From positions 42,850-106,849 of the forward strand of contig NZ_JAGGLI010000006.1 in the NCBI RefSeq assembly GCF_017874355.1: a DNA stretch of 64,000 nucleotides, read 5' to 3'. The DNA is from Acetoanaerobium pronyense. Its GTDB lineage: Bacteria > Bacillota > Clostridia > Peptostreptococcales > Filifactoraceae. The position numbers and the translations under genes were made by a program. Shown here one piece after another: positions 7,836 through 17,884 of this stretch; within the stretch, counting starts at the first letter, position 1, and each line of letters begins with the position of its first letter. The notes beneath the pieces are model-generated. The model made no database searches, had not been told where the DNA came from, and worked only from the letters and a program-made list of their open reading frames with translations.

Positions 7836-8606
7836 ATGAATAAAATAGAGTCTAAAGATAATATTAAATATAAAATTGCATTATCCTTAAAAACTAAAAA
7901 AGGTAGAGAACAAAATGGCCTGTTTTTAGTTGAAGGTCTTAGAAACATTAAATTGGCATTGGATTATAGCTATAAGAGCGAATACTTATTTCTAAATGAG
8001 AAAAATATTGACAATGAAGAAATAAGGGGTTTAATAGAAAATGAAGAAAACTCTTATATCATCTCTGAAAAGCTATTTGAAAACTTAAGTGAAACTATAA
8101 CATCTCAAGGGATTATAGGTATATTCAAAATCTCTCAAACTGAAGCTAGAGATGTGTTAAATGAAAATACTATCTTACTCCTTGATAGAATTCAAGACCC
8201 AGGAAATTTGGGGACTATAATAAGGACAGCAGATGCAGCTGGCATAAAAACAATTCTTTATACTAAGGGAACTACAGATCCGTATTCCCCTAAAGTAGTG
8301 AGAGCTGCTATGGGATCTATATTTTATATGAATATACTTCCTATTGAAGATGTAAATTTGCTTAAAGAAAATGGATATTTTATAGTCTCTTCTGCCCTTG
8401 AAAATTCATGTTGCTATAAAGATATAGTAGTTAAGGAAAAATTTGTACTTGTTTTGGGAAATGAAGCAAATGGGATATCAAAAGAAATTTTAAATATTTC
8501 AGATAAAAAAGTAAAAATACCTATATTGGGGAAAGCTGAATCACTTAATGTTGCAATTGCAGGAGCAATTCTTATGTATGAATACCAAACTAAGTCATTG
8601 AAATGA
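7836..8606 (+). CDS. TrmH/SpoU-family RNA 2-prime-O-methyltransferase
   Basis: SAM-dependent methyltransferase acting on rRNA or tRNA ribose. 256 residues. An N-terminal RNA-binding substrate domain (about 1-105, KTKKGREQNGLFLVEGLRN) precedes the knotted SPOUT domain with its three motifs: LLDRIQDPGNLGTIIRTADA, LGNEANGIS and KIPILGKAESLNVAIAGAIL. The start codon directly follows the ktrA stop, so translation is probably coupled. The same gene is often found just before pheST in Firmicutes. Exact target nucleotide unknown. The pheST promoter overlaps its last codons. Confidence 0.92.
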   Translation: MNKIESKDNIKYKIALSLKTKKGREQNGLFLVEGLRNIKLALDYSYKSEYLFLNEKNIDNEEIRGLIENEENSYIISEKLFENLSETITSQGIIGIFKISQTEARDVLNENTILLLDRIQDPGNLGTIIRTADAAGIKTILYTKGTTDPYSPKVVRAAMGSIFYMNILPIEDVNLLKENGYFIVSSALENSCCYKDIVVKEKFVLVLGNEANGISKEILNISDKKVKIPILGKAESLNVAIAGAILMYEYQTKSLK

Positions 8607-8626
8607 AAATAAAACTATGTTATTAT
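8598..8626 (+). promoter_or_regulatory. Promoter of the pheST T-box operon
   Basis: TTGAAA (8598-8603), exactly 17 bases, TATTAT (8621-8626). It overlaps the stop codon of the methyltransferase gene; predicted start near 8633, just before the T-box stem I. Confidence 0.75.
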
Positions 8627-8639
8627 AACATTTATAAAA

Positions 8640-8872
8640 ATTAATAATAATACTGTGATGAAGACAAGTATCCTATTGTTCAGTATACAGAGAATAGCCT
8701 TTTGCTGAGATGGCTTAACTGAAATAATAATGAGAAATTCACTTCGGAGTTAAAAGCTGAAACAATAGTAGGCTTTTCGCAAGAAAAAGCGATAAAATAT
8801 CAACGAGAGTCTTTTATTTATAGGGTGGTACCGTGCGTAAGCGCCCCTATGAAATGAATGGCTTTTTTTTTA
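8640..8872 (+). promoter_or_regulatory. T-box riboswitch (tRNA-Phe) of pheST
   Basis: Classic T-box leader. Stem I begins GATGAAGACAAGTA (8658-8671); the specifier loop shows TTC (8738-8740), a phenylalanine codon, followed by A. The T-box core AGGGTGGTACCGTG is at 8822-8835, and pairing ATAGGG (8820-8825) with CCCTAT (8845-8850) plus a T tract (8862-8870) gives the terminator side. Uncharged tRNA-Phe should pair at TTC and at the GGTACC bulge to allow read-through into pheS. Confidence 0.93.
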
Positions 8873-8898
8873 TAAAAAAACGAAAGGTTGTGAAATGA

Positions 8899-9918
8899 AT
8901 GAGAGAGGCATTACAAACCCTTAGAGATAAGGCAGTTACTTCTTTGAAAAATTCACCAACACTAGAAGAATTAGATAATCTAAGAGTTCAGTACATGGGC
9001 AAAAAAGGAGAGCTTACTCTAATATTAAAAGAGATGGGTAAATTAAGTCAAGAAGAAAGACCAATAATAGGTAAGGTTGCTAATGAAGTAAGGGAAGAAA
9101 TAGAAAAAATTATTGATGAAAAAAAAGAAGCATTTAAGATTGAAGCATTAAATGATAAATTAAAAAATGAATTAATAGATGTAACTATTCCAGTAAAACC
9201 CAAATTTGTTGGAAAGATTCATCCAATAACTTCTGTAATCAGGGATATGGAAAAAATATTTATGTCCATGGGTTTTTCTGTTGTAGAGGGGCCAGAAATT
9301 GACACAGTAAAGAACAATTTTGATGCTCTAAATGCTCCAGCGAATCATCCTTCCAGAGAGATGAGCGATACATTTTATATAACTGAGGAACTTCTTCTAA
9401 GAACTCAAACATCTCCCGTTCAAGTAAGAACTATGAGAGAAACTAAATCACCTATTAAAATAATTTCTCCGGGAAGATGCTTCAGATATGATACTCCAGA
9501 TGCTACTCATTCACCGATGTTTCATCAGATAGAGGGGCTGGTTATTGATAAAAACATAAATTTTGCAAACTTAAAATCCACTCTTGAGATTTTTGCTCAT
9601 AAATTTTTTGGAGAAAAAACAAAAACTAAGTTCAGGCCTCATAACTTTCCTTTTACAGAGCCAAGTGCAGAGATGGATATAAGCTGTTTTAAATGTGGAG
9701 GCACTGGATGTCCTACATGTAAAGGAGAAGGATGGATAGAAATCCTAGGCTCAGGTATGGTTCATCCAAATGTATTAAGAAACTGTGGTATAGATCCTGA
9801 GGTATACAGTGGTTTTGCCTTCGGCATGGGTGTGGAAAGAATAGCCATGTCAAAATATGAGATCGATGATATAAGATATATGTATGAAAATGATATGAGA
9901 TTTTTAAGTCAATTCTAA
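8899..9918 (+). CDS. pheS: Phenylalanine-tRNA ligase alpha subunit
   Basis: Catalytic subunit of the (alpha-beta)2 synthetase that charges tRNA-Phe. 339 residues, the usual length. N-terminal coiled-coil tRNA-binding arm (about 1-85), then class II motif 1 ([11 protein letters not shown]), motif 2 ([24 protein letters not shown]) and motif 3 ([13 protein letters not shown]). The cysteine set [16 protein letters not shown] occurs in many clostridial PheS proteins. ATG 8899 is used; an ATG at 8895 is out of frame. Controlled by the Phe T-box; pheT follows after 12 bases. Confidence 0.97.
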   Translation: MREALQTLRDKAVTSLKNSPTLEELDNLRVQYMGKKGELTLILKEMGKLSQEERPIIGKVANEVREEIEKIIDEKKEAFKIEALNDKLKNELIDVTIPVKPKFVGKIHPITSVIRDMEKIFMSMGFSVVEGPEIDTVKNNFDALNAPANHPSREMSDTFYITEELLLRTQTSPVQVRTMRETKSPIKIISPGRCFRYDTPDATHSPMFHQIEGLVIDKNINFANLKSTLEIFAHKFFGEKTKTKFRPHNFPFTEPSAEMDISCFKCGGTGCPTCKGEGWIEILGSGMVHPNVLRNCGIDPEVYSGFAFGMGVERIAMSKYEIDDIRYMYENDMRFLSQF

Positions 9919-9930
9919 GGAGGCTAAATT

Positions 9931-12303
9931 ATGAATGTACCTATAAAATGGCTACGTGATTATGTTGATATAAATATGGAAATAAAAGAATTTTGTGATG
10001 CTATGACTATGTCTGGAACAAAGGCTGAAGGTTATAAATTAATTGGAGAAGGTATAGAAAATGTAGTAGTTGGAAAAATAGTAGATATAAAACCTCATCC
10101 AGATGCAGACAAGCTAATTATAGTTTCTGTAGATGCAGGAAAAGAGAATCTTTTGCAGATTGTGACAGGAGCGAAAAATGTAAAAGAAAATGACTTGGTT
10201 CCAGTTGCGCTGCATGGAGCTTTATTGCCAGATGGTACAAAAATAAAAAAAGGAAAATTGAGGGGAGAAGTTTCTGAAGGAATGCTTTGTTCTTGTCAGG
10301 AATTAGATATAGAAGAGAAGTATGTAAGAGAGGATCTAAGAGATGGTATATTTATATTAGACAATAACCATACAATAGGTGAAGATATTAGAGAAGCACT
10401 AATGCTAAATGATGCAGTTGTAGAATTTGAAATAACATCTAATAGACCTGACTGTCTTTCAATCTTAGGTATAGCTCACGAGGCTGCAGCAACTTTTAAG
10501 CTACCACTCAAAATGCCAGAAAATACTTATGAAGAAATAGATAAACCTATAAATTTCAAGGTAGAGGTTTTAGAAAAAAATCTTTGTCCTCGATATATAA
10601 TTAAAGAAATAACTGATGTGAAAATAGAAGAATCTCCATATTTTATCCAAAGAAGACTTATAGAATCTGGAATAAGACCAATCAACAATATAGTCGATAT
10701 TACAAACTATGTGATGCTTGAGTATGGACAACCTCTTCATGCATTCGATAAAGATAAACTTTCATCACAAAATAAAATCACATTAAGAAGAGGTATGGAT
10801 GGAGAAAAATTCACCACCTTAGATGAAGTTGAGAGAACTGTTGATTCTACCATGCTTCTTATCACAGATTCGGATGCCCCTATAGCTATTGCAGGTGTAA
10901 TGGGGGGATTAGATTCTGAAGTGTCTCTTCAAACAAAAAATATAATTATAGAAAGTGCTATATTTGATGCAAATAATATAAGACAAACTTCAAAAAAATT
11001 AGGACTAAGAACTGAGGCTTCTGCAAAATTTGAAAAAGGGATAGATTTAAGTAGAGCTAAAGAGGCTGTTGATAGAGTATGTCACTTGATTTCATATTTT
11101 GGATATGGAAAAGTTTTAAAGGGAGATATTGATACTTTAGATACTGTCATTTCAAATAAAAAAATCTCAGTGAACATAGATAGAATAAACTCTCTCTTAG
11201 GAGAAGAATTATCCCCTTCTGAAATGGTGGATATCTTGTCGAGATTAAAGTTTAAAGCTCAGGCCGATAAAGAAAAACTAAATATAGAAATTCCATCATT
11301 TAGGCTTGACATCGAAATGGAAGCTGATATCTTAGAAGAAATCGCAAGACTTTATGGATATAATAATATAAAATCTAGAAATATTGTTGGAGAACTCACC
11401 TCAGGAATAAAGTCAGCTGAGAGAGAATTTGAAGATACTTTAAAAGATGCTATGATGGCAAATGGTCTTACTGAAATTATGAATTATTCCTTTACAAGTA
11501 TTAAAGGGCTGGAAAAAACAAGAAGAAGCCTAGAAAATATAGTTTCACTTATAAATCCTCTTGGAGAAGAAACTTCTATAATGAGAACATCTTTGATTCC
11601 GGGAATGATAGAAGTATTATCAAGAAATATATCGAAAAAAGTAGACTTCTTTGGTGGATTTGAAATCGGAAATGTTTTTTTTCAAGATGAAAATCCAGTT
11701 CAAAATAGAGCTATTATAGCTGGCCTTTATGGGAAGGAAGAAGATTTTTATTCTATGAAGGGAAGACTTGAGGGAGTATTTGAATATATTGGGCTTAAAA
11801 ACAGAGATTATATTCCATCAAGTGAGGATCCATCATTTCACCCAACAAGGTGTGCTAAGATATATTCAGATGATGCGTTTATAGGTTATATTGGAGAGAT
11901 TCATCCCTTTGTACTTGATGCATATAATATTAAGAAAAGATTGTATCTATTTAGTTTGAATTTTGAAGTATTAATGGAAAAATCTGAAAAAAACAAACTT
12001 TATTCTCCAGTTCCTAAGTTCCCTGCAATTAAAAGAGATATAGCTATTGTAATAGACGAAGACATATTCGTTAGAGAAATTGAGACAATAATAAAGAAAA
12101 ATGGTAATAAGCTTATTGAAAAAATAGACCTATTTGATATATATACAGGAGATCAAATTGAATCTGGGAAGAAATCAGTAGCATATTCAATCATCTATAG
12201 AGCTAAAGACAGAACATTAACAGACAATGAAATTTCAGAAATACAAGAAAAAATCTTAAATGAGATTGAAGAGGTTCTTAAAGGAAAATTAAGAGAACTG
12301 TAA
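9931..12303 (+). CDS. pheT: Phenylalanine-tRNA ligase beta subunit
   Basis: Structural, editing and tRNA-binding subunit of PheRS. 790 residues, standard. Order of domains: tRNA-binding EMAP-like domain (about 40-155, VVVGKIVDIKPHPDADKL), B3/B4 editing domain (about 210-385, with RPINNIVDITNYVM and GQPLHAFD), B5 domain (about 405-480), core synthetase-like region, and C-terminal FDX-ACB anticodon domain (about 695-790, KFPAIKRDIAIV to the end). AAGGAGG precedes the ATG. Second gene of the T-box operon; an extended hairpin structure follows. Confidence 0.97.
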   Translation: MNVPIKWLRDYVDINMEIKEFCDAMTMSGTKAEGYKLIGEGIENVVVGKIVDIKPHPDADKLIIVSVDAGKENLLQIVTGAKNVKENDLVPVALHGALLPDGTKIKKGKLRGEVSEGMLCSCQELDIEEKYVREDLRDGIFILDNNHTIGEDIREALMLNDAVVEFEITSNRPDCLSILGIAHEAAATFKLPLKMPENTYEEIDKPINFKVEVLEKNLCPRYIIKEITDVKIEESPYFIQRRLIESGIRPINNIVDITNYVMLEYGQPLHAFDKDKLSSQNKITLRRGMDGEKFTTLDEVERTVDSTMLLITDSDAPIAIAGVMGGLDSEVSLQTKNIIIESAIFDANNIRQTSKKLGLRTEASAKFEKGIDLSRAKEAVDRVCHLISYFGYGKVLKGDIDTLDTVISNKKISVNIDRINSLLGEELSPSEMVDILSRLKFKAQADKEKLNIEIPSFRLDIEMEADILEEIARLYGYNNIKSRNIVGELTSGIKSAEREFEDTLKDAMMANGLTEIMNYSFTSIKGLEKTRRSLENIVSLINPLGEETSIMRTSLIPGMIEVLSRNISKKVDFFGGFEIGNVFFQDENPVQNRAIIAGLYGKEEDFYSMKGRLEGVFEYIGLKNRDYIPSSEDPSFHPTRCAKIYSDDAFIGYIGEIHPFVLDAYNIKKRLYLFSLNFEVLMEKSEKNKLYSPVPKFPAIKRDIAIVIDEDIFVREIETIIKKNGNKLIEKIDLFDIYTGDQIESGKKSVAYSIIYRAKDRTLTDNEISEIQEKILNEIEEVLKGKLREL

Positions 12304-12311
12304 TTATTCTT

Positions 12312-12402
12312 ACTCTAGTGATAAAATATAAATTGGCTTTTATAAATCTCTTTTTATCTAAAGGGAAAAAGCTGAGTTAATATAAATCACTAGAGTTTTT
12401 TC
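12312..12402 (+). terminator. Terminator after pheT with a large structured loop
   Basis: ACTCTAGTGAT (12312-12322) pairs perfectly with ATCACTAGAGT (12386-12396), followed by TTTTTTC. The 63-base loop contains further complementarity (CTTTTT near 12350 with AAAAAG near 12366). The T tract supports termination; the big loop is unusual. Confidence 0.65.
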
Positions 12403-12497
12403 ATTTATTTAATCTTCAAATATTGTTTATAGGTTTCTATTATTATGTAATTATAGTAAAATAGAAATATTAATATAGATTGTCTGGGGGAAATGTT

Positions 12498-13013
12498 ATG
12501 AACAAAGTAACCGTAAAGATTGCAAACCATGAGTATACAATCGTTGGAGAAGAAAAAAAGGAATATTTATTACAGCTTGCTGCCCATGTAGATGAAAAAA
12601 TCGAAAGTACTTCAAAAGCGAATCCCAAGCTAAGTCAGACTATGACAGCAGTTTTGACGGCAATTAATATTGCTGATGAATATTATTCACAGTTAAGTGA
12701 AAACAACGAGCTTAGAAAAAATCTTAACAAGCCTCTTGAAGAACTAGACAAAGCAAATAAACATATAAAAGATTTAGAAAGAGCTGTTTTAGAAAAAGAA
12801 TCACAAATTGATAAAATCAATCAAAAAATACAAGAATATGAAGATAGTTTAAATCTTACTAATAACTCTAAAAATGATGTTGTAAAAAAAATGGAGGAAA
12901 AAGATTTAAAGTTAAAGGAAGCAGAAAATTTAGTTGATGATTTTCAAAATAGACTTTATGACATGCAGTTAAAAATAATAGAACTAGAAGAAAAGCTTGA
13001 AAATAAAGAATAG
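12498..13013 (+). CDS. zapA: Cell division protein ZapA, long form
   Basis: ZapA binds and bundles FtsZ filaments at the division ring. The first about 75 residues match the ZapA head (KVTVKIANHEYTIVGEEKKEYLLQLAAHVDEKI, then TAINIADEYY). Unlike the roughly 90-residue B. subtilis form, about 100 residues of coiled coil follow, as in clostridial homologues; total 171. The start is ATG 12498, six bases after the G-rich site TGGGGG (12486-12491). Monocistronic: terminators lie on both sides. Confidence 0.88.
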   Translation: MNKVTVKIANHEYTIVGEEKKEYLLQLAAHVDEKIESTSKANPKLSQTMTAVLTAINIADEYYSQLSENNELRKNLNKPLEELDKANKHIKDLERAVLEKESQIDKINQKIQEYEDSLNLTNNSKNDVVKKMEEKDLKLKEAENLVDDFQNRLYDMQLKIIELEEKLENKE

Positions 13014-13028
13014 TATTAAGATCTCATG

Positions 13029-13080
13029 ATAGCCTTCTATTAAACTTAAACGGTTAAATGAAAGGCTATTTTCTGAGTTT
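13029..13080 (+). terminator. Probable terminator after zapA
   Basis: ATAGCCTT (13029-13036) pairs with AAGGCTAT (13062-13069); outer CTCA/TGAG can add pairs, with T-rich sequence after. The large loop makes it less certain. Confidence 0.5.
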
Positions 13081-13100
13081 TTGGATAGTGGAGGAATTAG

Positions 13101-15419
13101 ATGAAAAAAATTGAATTACTTGCTCCTGCTGGCAACATGGAATCATTAAAAGCAGCTGTAAGGGGTGGCGCTGATGCAATATATTTAGGAGGCAGAAGTT
13201 TTGGAGCAAGGGCATTTGCTGGAAATTTTAACAATGAAGAAATCCAAGAAGCTATAGATTATTGCCATTTGAGAAACGTAAAGGTTTATATAACAGTAAA
13301 TACACTTATTGCAGACGAGGAACTATCTGATTTTATAGAATATGTGGAGTTTCTTTATAAAATTGGAGGGGATGCTTTAATAGTTCAGGATATAGGAGCT
13401 ATAACCTTAATCAAAAAATATTTCCCAGAAATGGAAATCCATGCATCTACTCAAATGACTAATAATACCTCTGATGATATTATTTTTTTGAAAAATCTTG
13501 GGGTGAAAAGAGTAGTTATGTCTAGAGAAATACCATATACACAAATAAAAGCGATACAAGAAAAAACTCAAATAGAGATGGAAGCTTTTGTTCATGGCGC
13601 ACTGTGTATATCATACAGTGGAAAATGTTTGTTTAGTGCTATGAATGGTGGCAGATCAGCTAATAGAGGTATGTGTGCCCAGCCCTGCAGGATGAAATAT
13701 GAATATATCGGTCTTGAGGAGCCTACAGGAGAATATCTTTTAAGTCCTAAAGATTTAAATACAATACTTGAAATAGATAAAATAATCGAATCAAATATTC
13801 ATTCTTTGAAAATCGAAGGTAGAATGAAGCGACCAGAATATGTTTTTCTTGTGACAAACCATTATAGAAAAGCAATAGATAGCTATATCAAGAAAGAATC
13901 CTTAGATAAAAAAGATATGTATAAAGATTTATATAAAGTTTTTAATAGAGATTTTACAAGTGGATATATACTTGGAGACAATGGGACTGAAATAATAAAC
14001 TCTAACTACCAAAAACCCATTGGAACAAAGCTCGGTGAAGTAATCTCCTATAATAAAAAAACTAAGAAGCTAAAATTAAAGCTTTTAGATGACCTTCATA
14101 AGGGAGATGGCTTAAGTACAGGAGAGTTTGTAGGTAGAGTATTGAAGAACAATGAAGTATTAACTAAGGGTTTTAAGGGAGATGTTATAGAACTTGATTC
14201 TTTAAAAAAATACATCCCCGGAGAAATAATATATAAAACCTCAGATTTTTTATTTATGGAAGATTTAAACTCTAGAATAAGCTTAGAAAAGAAAGTTCCC
14301 ATAGATGTTAAAGTAGAGATACGGTTAAATGAAAAACCCAAAATAGTGATAAGAGACTATAATGAAAGACAACTAGAAAAAGAAATGGATTTAATAGTTG
14401 AAAAGGCACGTAACAAGCCTTTGGATGAATTTACTGTTACTACTCAGATATCCAAAACTGGCAATTCTCCATTTTATATAGAAAAAATTTCTGTAATTCT
14501 AGATAGAGATATAAATTTGCCTATAAAATCTCTCAATAGCTTAAGAAGAGAAGCTATAAGTGAATTTGAAAACCTAATTATTAATTCCTATAAGCGAATT
14601 TCTTCAAATACTATAAATTATGTTGGAAATAATTTCAGTAATGAGAATATCCCAAAAAAGAATATAGCAAAAACAAAAATAGTAAGCAAACCAAAATTAT
14701 CAGTTAAAATAACCAAAAATGAGCATCTCGATTTTCTTGAAAATATAAATGTTTCTAGAATATATATATCTGATAGGAAGTTATATGACTTAGCAATTGA
14801 AAATGATAAATTTAAAGATAAAATCTGGTTTTCAATGCCCTCTGTTATAACAGAAAAAAATCATAAATATATTAATGACTTAATGAATTCTTTAGAAAGT
14901 AATATGATGTTTTCCAGTAATGGAATGATTACGAAAATGAAAGAAAAAAATTCTATAGGGGATTACCATTTGAATTTATATAATTCAATATCTCATAATT
15001 ACTTTCATGACTTGGGTATTAGGACGACTGCTTCGTTAGAGCAAATTTATGGAAATGAATTTTCTATTCCTGAAAATGTAGACAAAACTATGATGGAAAT
15101 ACCTATTTATATAAGACCTCAACTCATGATTACAGAGTATTGTCCTTTTAAAAATTCAGAAGGAAAATGTAAAAAAAATAAATGTGAGATTGAAAATGTG
15201 AATTTAAAAAATGAAAAAAATGAACTTTTTTATTTTAAAAATATAATTAATTGCAGGTTATCTATATCAAGTCAAAATCCAAAATCCCTTGATATAAAAC
15301 ATTTTAGAAATTTAGTGAAAATGGGATATGAATCTTTTAGGATTGAGCTTTTCAATGAGTCCAGAAATGAATTTTTAGAGATTCTCAGTTATTACGGTTT
15401 TGATATTAAGGAGGATTAG
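13101..15419 (+). CDS. Peptidase U32 family protein (RlhA/YrrO-like)
   Basis: U32 proteins were named as peptidases, but several members, such as E. coli RlhA, act in RNA hydroxylation. 772 residues. The N-terminal TIM-barrel-like domain (about 1-300) starts KKIELLAPAGNMESLKAAV and carries the U32 signature region MEAFVHGALCISYSGKC, followed by SANRGMCAQPCR. A long C-terminal part, including a DUF3656-like middle, has a second cysteine group (YCPF...GKCKKNKC, about 680-695), suggesting an Fe-S or Zn site. GGAGG precedes the ATG; mutS2 follows after only five bases. Whether it hydroxylates RNA or cleaves peptides cannot be decided from sequence. Confidence 0.85.
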   Translation: MKKIELLAPAGNMESLKAAVRGGADAIYLGGRSFGARAFAGNFNNEEIQEAIDYCHLRNVKVYITVNTLIADEELSDFIEYVEFLYKIGGDALIVQDIGAITLIKKYFPEMEIHASTQMTNNTSDDIIFLKNLGVKRVVMSREIPYTQIKAIQEKTQIEMEAFVHGALCISYSGKCLFSAMNGGRSANRGMCAQPCRMKYEYIGLEEPTGEYLLSPKDLNTILEIDKIIESNIHSLKIEGRMKRPEYVFLVTNHYRKAIDSYIKKESLDKKDMYKDLYKVFNRDFTSGYILGDNGTEIINSNYQKPIGTKLGEVISYNKKTKKLKLKLLDDLHKGDGLSTGEFVGRVLKNNEVLTKGFKGDVIELDSLKKYIPGEIIYKTSDFLFMEDLNSRISLEKKVPIDVKVEIRLNEKPKIVIRDYNERQLEKEMDLIVEKARNKPLDEFTVTTQISKTGNSPFYIEKISVILDRDINLPIKSLNSLRREAISEFENLIINSYKRISSNTINYVGNNFSNENIPKKNIAKTKIVSKPKLSVKITKNEHLDFLENINVSRIYISDRKLYDLAIENDKFKDKIWFSMPSVITEKNHKYINDLMNSLESNMMFSSNGMITKMKEKNSIGDYHLNLYNSISHNYFHDLGIRTTASLEQIYGNEFSIPENVDKTMMEIPIYIRPQLMITEYCPFKNSEGKCKKNKCEIENVNLKNEKNELFYFKNIINCRLSISSQNPKSLDIKHFRNLVKMGYESFRIELFNESRNEFLEILSYYGFDIKED

Positions 15420-15424
15420 AATTA

Positions 15425-17791
15425 ATGGACAAACGAAGCATGAAAGTGCTTGAATACGATACAATTGTAAAAATGCTGGAAGAGGAAGCTAGTTCCCAGT
15501 TCGGAAAGAAAAAGGCTTTGAATATTAAGCCATTGAAAAGTAGAGATGAAGTACTTAAGAAACTCAAAGAAACTAGTGAATCTCAGAGCATAATACTAAA
15601 AAAAGGTAGCATACCGATTGGCGCGGCATATGAAATCTCTCCATATGTAAAAAGAGCTTCACTTGGAGGCATTTTAGAACCGTATCAGTTTTTGAGAATA
15701 GCGGATACTCTAAGGACGTCTAGAAGGATAAAAACTTTTGTAAAGGATTTAACATATGCACCGATAATACAAAGCTTAACAGAAGACCTTTTCATATTAA
15801 GAGATTTTGAAGAAAAAATTGAAAATGCAATAATTTCTGAAGAGGAAATTTCAGATAATGCTAGTTCTGAGCTCAAAAGAATAAGAAGAAATATTACGCT
15901 TTTAAAAGAACAGATTAGAACTAAACTTCAATCCATTGTATCATCATCTCAGTACTCAAAATTCTTACAGGAATCTGTAGTGACAATGAGACAGGATAGG
16001 TTTGTAATACCTGTAAAAGCTGAAAATAAAAGTAGTGTTCCAGGTATAGTTCATGACTCATCTGCATCAGGGGCTACTTTGTTTATCGAGCCAATAGCTG
16101 TAGTTGAAATGAATAATAAAATAAGAGAATTAAGGGTTAAAGAAAAGGAAGAGATTGAAAGAATTTTGACAGAGCTTTCAAATGAGATTGGAGAATTTTA
16201 TAGTGAAATAAAGCTAAATGAAGAAATAATTGCAGAAGTAGATTTTATTTCTGCAAAAGGAAAATTATCAATCAAAATGAAGGCTCAAGAACCTGCTTTG
16301 AATAATGAGCTATTTTTAAATTTCAAAAATGCAAGACACCCTCTGATTCCAAGTAAAGATGTAGTTCCGTCAAATATACATCTTGGGAAAAAATTCAACA
16401 CACTTGTAATAACTGGCCCCAATACCGGGGGTAAGACAGTTACTCTTAAAACAGTAGGCTTATTTGCATTAATGGCTCAAAGTGGGCTTCATCTTCCCTG
16501 TGATTATGGTACTTCAATATGTATTTTTCAAAATATATTTGCAGATATTGGAGATGAGCAAAGTATAGAGCAGAGTCTTTCTACATTCTCTTCTCATATG
16601 ACTCATATTGTAAATATACTAAAAAATGTACATGATGACTCTTTAGTCCTCTTTGATGAACTTGGGGCTGGGACGGATCCTCTTGAGGGAGCAGCTCTTG
16701 CAGTTTCTATTCTTGAAAAACTAAGAAATTTTAAAGTACTTACTATTGCAACTACCCACTATAGTGAGCTGAAAACTTATGCACTTACAACAGATACAGT
16801 TGAAAATGCATCTGTTGAATTTGATATAAATACACTAAGCCCTACATATAGACTTCTTATAGGGATTCCTGGGAAATCAAATGCATTTGAAATATCTAGG
16901 AAATTAGGACTTATGGAAGATATAATTAAAAGCGCAACACTTCATATGGATTCAGACTCAATTGCAATGGAGGACATATTAAAAGAAATAGAAGATAATA
17001 GAAAATCCATCGAAGATGAAAGAAATGAATCTAAAAAGCTTTTAGAAGAAACTCAAAGATTAAAAAACTTACTTGAGGAAAAAGAAACAAAACTTGAAGC
17101 CCAAAGAGAAAAAATCATATCTAAGGCTAAAAAAGATGCTAAGGATATCTTAATTGAAGCTAAATTGAGTTCTGAGGATCTTATAAAAGAACTTAAAGAG
17201 CTTAAAGAACAGGTTGATGAAATAAATATAAATAAAAAAATTGAAGATTCTAGAAAAAAGATAAAATCCTCTATAGACAAATATTCTGTTCAAGAAGAAA
17301 ATTTAATTAAAAAATCAAAAAGTACAAAAAGAATTAAAGAATTAAGTCCAGGGGATAATGTATTCGTTTCATCTTTTGGAAAAGAAGGAACAGTAGTTTC
17401 AATTGATAAAAGTAAAAAAGAAGCTTTAATTCAAATTGGAGTAATGAAAATGAATCTTCCATACTCTGCATTAGATATTAAAGAAAAGCCTGAATCTCAG
17501 ACATCAAGTAGTAGTGGAGGAAAGAGCTATAAAGTAAAATCAATGGATATAAAAACAGAAATTGATGTAAGAGGAATGGATTTAGAGAGTGCTAGATTAG
17601 AAGTGGACAAATATCTAGATAATGTATATATATCTGGAATAGTAAGTGTTACAATAATTCATGGAGTTGGAACTATGGTCCTCAAAAACGGTCTTAAGGA
17701 TTTATTAAAAAAACATAAGCATGTAAAATCCTTTAGAGATGGAGTATATGGAGAAGGTGGAATGGGAGTAACTGTAGTAGAGATAAAATAA
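15425..17791 (+). CDS. mutS2: Endonuclease/ribosome-rescue ATPase MutS2
   Basis: MutS-family ATPase without the mismatch-reading domain. Known homologues suppress recombination and, in B. subtilis, act on collided ribosomes. 788 residues. Core and clamp region (about 1-310), ATPase domain with Walker A GPNTGGKTVTLKT (about 335-347) and Walker B LVLFDELGAGTDPLEGAAL, a long coiled coil (about 520-640), a KOW-like segment (SPGDNVFVSSFGKEGTVVSI) and the C-terminal Smr nuclease domain (IDVRGMDLESARLEVD, IIHGVGTMVLKNGL). GGAGG precedes the ATG. Likely co-transcribed with the U32 gene. Confidence 0.96.
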   Translation: MDKRSMKVLEYDTIVKMLEEEASSQFGKKKALNIKPLKSRDEVLKKLKETSESQSIILKKGSIPIGAAYEISPYVKRASLGGILEPYQFLRIADTLRTSRRIKTFVKDLTYAPIIQSLTEDLFILRDFEEKIENAIISEEEISDNASSELKRIRRNITLLKEQIRTKLQSIVSSSQYSKFLQESVVTMRQDRFVIPVKAENKSSVPGIVHDSSASGATLFIEPIAVVEMNNKIRELRVKEKEEIERILTELSNEIGEFYSEIKLNEEIIAEVDFISAKGKLSIKMKAQEPALNNELFLNFKNARHPLIPSKDVVPSNIHLGKKFNTLVITGPNTGGKTVTLKTVGLFALMAQSGLHLPCDYGTSICIFQNIFADIGDEQSIEQSLSTFSSHMTHIVNILKNVHDDSLVLFDELGAGTDPLEGAALAVSILEKLRNFKVLTIATTHYSELKTYALTTDTVENASVEFDINTLSPTYRLLIGIPGKSNAFEISRKLGLMEDIIKSATLHMDSDSIAMEDILKEIEDNRKSIEDERNESKKLLEETQRLKNLLEEKETKLEAQREKIISKAKKDAKDILIEAKLSSEDLIKELKELKEQVDEININKKIEDSRKKIKSSIDKYSVQEENLIKKSKSTKRIKELSPGDNVFVSSFGKEGTVVSIDKSKKEALIQIGVMKMNLPYSALDIKEKPESQTSSSSGGKSYKVKSMDIKTEIDVRGMDLESARLEVDKYLDNVYISGIVSVTIIHGVGTMVLKNGLKDLLKKHKHVKSFRDGVYGEGGMGVTVVEIK

Positions 17792-17815
17792 TTTTTGAAT
17801 GGCTAAAGCAATGAC

Positions 17816-17868
17816 TTTTTAAGTAGCTAGATAAGTGGTATAATATTGTAAAGATTACAATATTATAC
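17816..17868 (+). promoter_or_regulatory. Promoter and Per/Fur-box-like palindrome of the Fur-family gene
   Basis: The -10 TATAAT (17839-17844) lies inside a perfect inverted repeat: 14-base arms 17838-17851 and 17855-17868 around AGA. The core TTGTAAAGATTACAA matches the PerR box pattern TTATAATNATTATAA at 11 of 14 positions. A weak -35, TTTTTA (17816-17821), is 17 bases upstream of the -10. The overlap with the promoter predicts autorepression. Confidence 0.8.
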
Positions 17869-17884
17869 TAAAAGGGGAATGGCA

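Noticed and set aside
12423..12457. Promoter for zapA
   Set aside because: TTGTTT and several TATA-like hexamers exist, but no pair has good spacing and match, so no single promoter could be supported.
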